In this document: positions 60,891-64,000 of the stretch, in pieces
Layout of the letters: every line of letters starts with the position of its first letter
Position numbering within the stretch: the first letter of the stretch is position 1
Origin: Spirodela intermedia
Lineage: Eukaryota; Streptophyta; Magnoliopsida; Alismatales; Araceae
NCBI GenBank assembly: GCA_902729315.2
Contig: LR746267.1
Span: 6,574,424 to 6,638,423, forward strand
Direction: 5' to 3'
Length of the DNA: 64,000 bases
Notes under the pieces: generated by a model
Databases searched by the model: none
What the model was told of the DNA's origin: nothing
Seen by the model: only the letters and a program-made list of their open reading frames with translations
Made by a program: the position numbers and the translations under genes

Positions 60891-61226
60891 CGTGTTCTGC
60901 CGCTCTGGCCTTCTCTCGTCTCTAAGGGTATCTGAGTTCTTCCCTCCCTATTCAGTTTGATCGGAAAAACCGAAGGCTATTTTATTCCCCTTTTCGCTTT
61001 CTTTGTCTCCCGGCGATGTGTTGAGACGCTGAGATTCGAACGTTTCTGTGAGTGAATTAGAAACCCAAGATTGCCATAGCTGCGAAGAGAGCGCCACGCC
61101 GACGCCATTGATTTTTGGAAAGTTGTGTGGTGGACTCACCACGAAACGATTTCCATTCTCATATCCATGTGACGTTTTTCTATTCGACTCCGACTCTTAC
61201 CAAAATCACGGGACCAACAACTGACA

Positions 61227-61413
61227 TGACAACCGCGCGCAGCACGGCGCCCGCGCGCGGCACAAAGCCCGTACAGGGCAAGGCGCCCTCGCGCGGCACG
61301 GCGCCTGCACAACGCCCGGTGCCTGCACGCGGCACGGCACCCACGCGCGGCATGGCGCCCGCGCGCGGCATGGCGCCCGCACAAGACACGGCGCCGACGC
61401 GGAGCACGGCACC
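61227..61413. repeat. GC-rich 18-bp minisatellite
   Basis: About ten imperfect units of GCGCGCGGCACGGCGCCC type. On the + strand it reads as a six-residue repeat (APARGT, APTRGM, APAQDT); on the minus strand it is also open. Flanked by non-repetitive AT-richer DNA. Confidence 0.88.
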
Positions 61414-61475
61414 CGATACAAGGGCTCAACAATAGACAACGGAGGAAGACCATTACCCTAAAGGGGTGGGATCCA

Positions 61476-61545
61476 AACTTTAATCCCACATCGGAATTAA
61501 AGGGAGGACCCACCAGGGGACCTTCTTTAAAGAAGGACCCCCGAC
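61476..61545. repeat. TCCCACATCGG motif followed by a 16-bp palindrome
   Basis: TTTAATCCCACATCGG precedes GGGAGGACCCACC and the perfect palindrome CCTTCTTTAAAGAAGG (about 61521-61536). The motif also occurs in both copies of the 1.6-kb repeat, so this is likely part of a related mobile element that also carries the minisatellite. Confidence 0.55.
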
Positions 61546-61591
61546 CCCATGTAAGATCATTTTGGGAGATGTTCAGATCCTCCACATTGTA

Positions 61592-61744
61592 GAGAACTTG
61601 AGCCCTCAGCGTATTAGCTCGGGAGCTCTCCAGGGATCTCGCGCAGAGCTACCAGAGCAACATCAAATGTTCCACCAGAAGTTGGGCACGCCTAACCAAA
61701 GTGGCGGTGCAAGTTCGAATGTAGCAGTCAAGAACACTGTCTGA
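61592..61744 (+). other. Exon-like open segment, unidentified
   Basis: After a plausible acceptor (CATTGTAG) the frame reads ENLSPQRISSGALQ, then GSRAELPEQHQMFHQKLG, then TPNQSGGASSNVAVKN. The composition is that of a real protein rather than a repeat, but I do not recognise the family and no clear donor follows before the TGA at 61742. It could be a coding exon of the gene suspected from 60500 onward, or a relic. Confidence 0.3.
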
Positions 61745-62552
61745 ATTTCTAACTTAGGCTCAAGTGCTAATTTAGCATTTCACTAGGGTATAGGTCAATG
61801 TAACACCTTGCAAGACCACTTTTAACAGACCATTGTTAATTGTGTCCCGTTATCATAAGATTTTGTAGTATCTGTTTTTATTTTGTTTTTATTGTTCTTT
61901 GACTTAGTTTTACATTCTGAATACCTTCCCTTCTTCAGTTTAAGATGTATTGTTCAAGGCTACAATATAGCTGTTGATTATTTCTATTTTTTTTTTTCCA
62001 TTTGCAGACACAAAGTCATGGTCTTCAATACCAATCGTTTTTGCTGATATCGGGAATGTAGTATTCTGTGTACAACGTTATTTTCCTTGTGGGTGCAACA
62101 ATACAACCTTGGGATTCGTATGATTTCATAAAACTAAAACGGTTTGTGGCTATAGAGTGAGTCTATCAGATACTTGAAACGTGGCAACATTGTGAAACAC
62201 TAAACAGACATGATGATCAACAATCAACATATGCTGACCTACTTATATCTCTTGGTTTACATACTGCTTTCTTCAGGAGTTATTTTATATAACAAGGTAA
62301 AATATCTTTATACATTCCTATTTGTATATCATTTACACCTGAGTTTGAGATAATCATTATTGTTTTTATTTTCTTTGATTCTTAATGGAATTAGGCCCCC
62401 AAAGGCTATAATTTTATGAAAATTGATTTCTACCTTGGAGGAAAGTTAGTTGTAGTGCATAAGTTTCATCTTCACATACTTGTGATAGATCTTGAGGTCT
62501 TTGTTTATAGCCTCTTGTTTCTTAGATAAAATTATGTAAATAATTCTCGAAA
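61745..62552. other. AT-rich DNA, probable intron or spacer
   Basis: No convincing exon. A T-run plus CAG near 62007 resembles a splice acceptor, but the following frame is short. Confidence 0.35.
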
Positions 62553-63204
62553 GTCGGATTTTCAAAGCTTAAGTGTAGACAGATCACTTCTCCAATTAAC
62601 ACTATAAGATTTTATCATCTACCAGTGAATATCATGGTCATAGACCTTATTCTGAAATCATAGTTAAAGTTGAGAAAGTGTAATTCACGATCTCGTGAGG
62701 TAATATAGGACCTAATTCACTTGTATCTACATTATCTGAGTTGGATCGTAGACTTCAATAAGAATATAATCTTTAAGAGACTATAAAGAGTAGAAGTTTT
62801 ATATGGTTTTTTTTGACCACCCATATCTTTATCATTTTTATTATCTCATAGTATTACTTGCATATCTCAAAAAGAATATTTATTGTCCACATTATGCAAG
62901 TAATGTCATGAGACAATAGAAATGATAAAGATATGGGTGGTCAAAAAGAATCATATAAAACTTTTACTCCTTGTAGTCTTTGAAATATCATATTCTTGTT
63001 GAAGTCTACGATTTAACCCAGATGATGTAGATACAAGTGAATTAGGTCTCATATTACCTCATGGGATTGTGAATAACACTTTCTCAGCCTTAACTATGAT
63101 TTCAGAAAAAAGTCCATGACCATGATATTCACTGGCAGGTGATGAAATTCTATAGTGTTAATTGGAGAAGTGATCTGTCTACACTTAAGCTTTAAAAATC
63201 TGAC
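62553..63204. mobile_element. Foldback/MITE-like element with long inverted repeats
   Basis: Two arms of about 312 bp (62553-62864 and 62893-63204) are imperfect reverse complements around a 28-bp loop. Matching landmarks include GTGTAGACAGATCAC/GTGATCTGTCTACAC, GACCACCCATATCTTTATCA/TGATAAAGATATGGGTGGTC and TATTACTTGCATA/TATGCAAGTAAT. It has no coding capacity. Transcribed, it would fold into a long hairpin. Confidence 0.9.
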
Positions 63205-63834
63205 TTATATGCAAGTAATGTCATGAGACATTACTTGCATTTTGACCACCCATATGATGGGTTTCTTTGGTCCACATTATATGGCTACCTTGTTGTTTTT
63301 GTGTGGTTCAGTGATGCAATCACTCTGTTTAGGGAATGATGCAGATTATAATTATTTTGATTTTCTGGATTCCATAATTTTTCTATGTCAACTAAATGTA
63401 TTCTTTAGATAAGGGAAGTTCTTAATAAAAATAAACATACATATAATATATTTTATTTGCGTGAAAATCAAGCACTCATCGTGGAGTCAATCTGGTTCCT
63501 TCTTTCATGTTACCATTTGGCTTATTCAACCTTGATTAGGTGATGATATTGAACTCATCCGATTTGGAGGTCCATATTCACAAATGGTAATTGAATCCTT
63601 CAATCTTGGAATGGTAGTTATGATCTTTATTTCCTTTGTAATGGATAAGATACACCTGTTTAGTCAGTCCTTCAACTTTTCCAAGAAGAAGAAGGATGAC
63701 TATGCTTGGTCTCTTTTGTGTCCAATCTTGCATCAAAACTCAGATAATACTACTTTAGTGTGCTTCAGATAGATTCAAATGCCAATTGGAGTTATCTGGA
63801 AAGGGATCATCCTGCCTCTTGCTATACATATAAT

Positions 63835-63865
<31 letters not shown>

Positions 63866-64000
63866 ATATGATTGAAGTTAGGGAATGCATTCAGGTTAGT
63901 ATGTCTCTTGGTGATTTTATCTTGTTTTTATGGACAGCTCTGGGATAGGGTTTACACATGAAACAACAATCACAAGGATCAAGTAGAGTAAATGGAATGC
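63205..64000. other. AT-rich right end with one exon-like segment
   Basis: A second short palindrome (ATGCAAGTAATGTC ... GACATTACTTGCAT, 63210-63240) repeats the core of the neighbouring hairpin. At 63540-63586, after ATTAG, the frame DDIELIRFGGPYSQM runs to a GTAATT donor and could be a small exon. A TA microsatellite lies at about 63830-63870. Confidence 0.35.

Overview
The window is nuclear DNA of a flowering plant. Every recognisable gene is a spliced plant gene, including a cytokinin receptor, an ALKBH10-type RNA demethylase and a PTC7-type PP2C. Exons are GC-rich and set in AT-rich intergenic DNA full of CT/GA microsatellites and decayed retroelements. GC-rich exons next to AT-rich spacers suggest a monocot or early-diverging angiosperm, but the sequence alone does not settle this. 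All exon models were built by hand from reading frame, splice consensus and phase; each complete model closes in frame.

Layout, left to right. (1) 503-2033 (+): last four coding exons of eIF3a. (2) 2624-9397 (-): complete 13-exon CCR4-like EEP nuclease (443 aa), convergent with eIF3a. (3) 9953-13833 (+): two-exon gene for a predicted 202-aa chloroplast membrane protein, divergent from the CCR4-like gene across a 555-bp shared promoter with GGCCCA-type motifs. (4) About 13.8-20.9 kb: AT-rich DNA without a supportable gene. (5) 22310-27364 (+): 8-exon ALKBH10-type RNA demethylase (600 aa). (6) 31020-36874 (+): 11-exon CRE1/AHK4-type cytokinin receptor histidine kinase (1015 aa), with one GC-AG intron. 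(7) About 39-59 kb: a decayed array of three PP2C duplicons. Two copies (40718-41752 and 56694-57728, both -) are intact, intronless and identical. The middle one is a pseudogene cut by a Ty3/gypsy retroelement (44052-49725) and flanked by two copies of a 1.6-kb repeat. (8) About 59-64 kb: repeats, an 18-bp GC-rich minisatellite, a roughly 650-bp foldback element, and weak exon-like segments of a possible + strand gene running off the right edge.

The genes are ordinary neighbours rather than an operon-like system: translation initiation (eIF3a), mRNA decay (CCR4-like), m6A removal (ALKBH10), cytokinin perception (HK4) and a phosphatase (PP2C). I found no previously undescribed multi-gene system. 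The most unusual region is the PP2C array. A 2,054-bp block containing the gene is nearly identical at two sites 15,976 bp apart, while the homologous flanks around it have clearly diverged. That suggests gene conversion or a very recent local copy.
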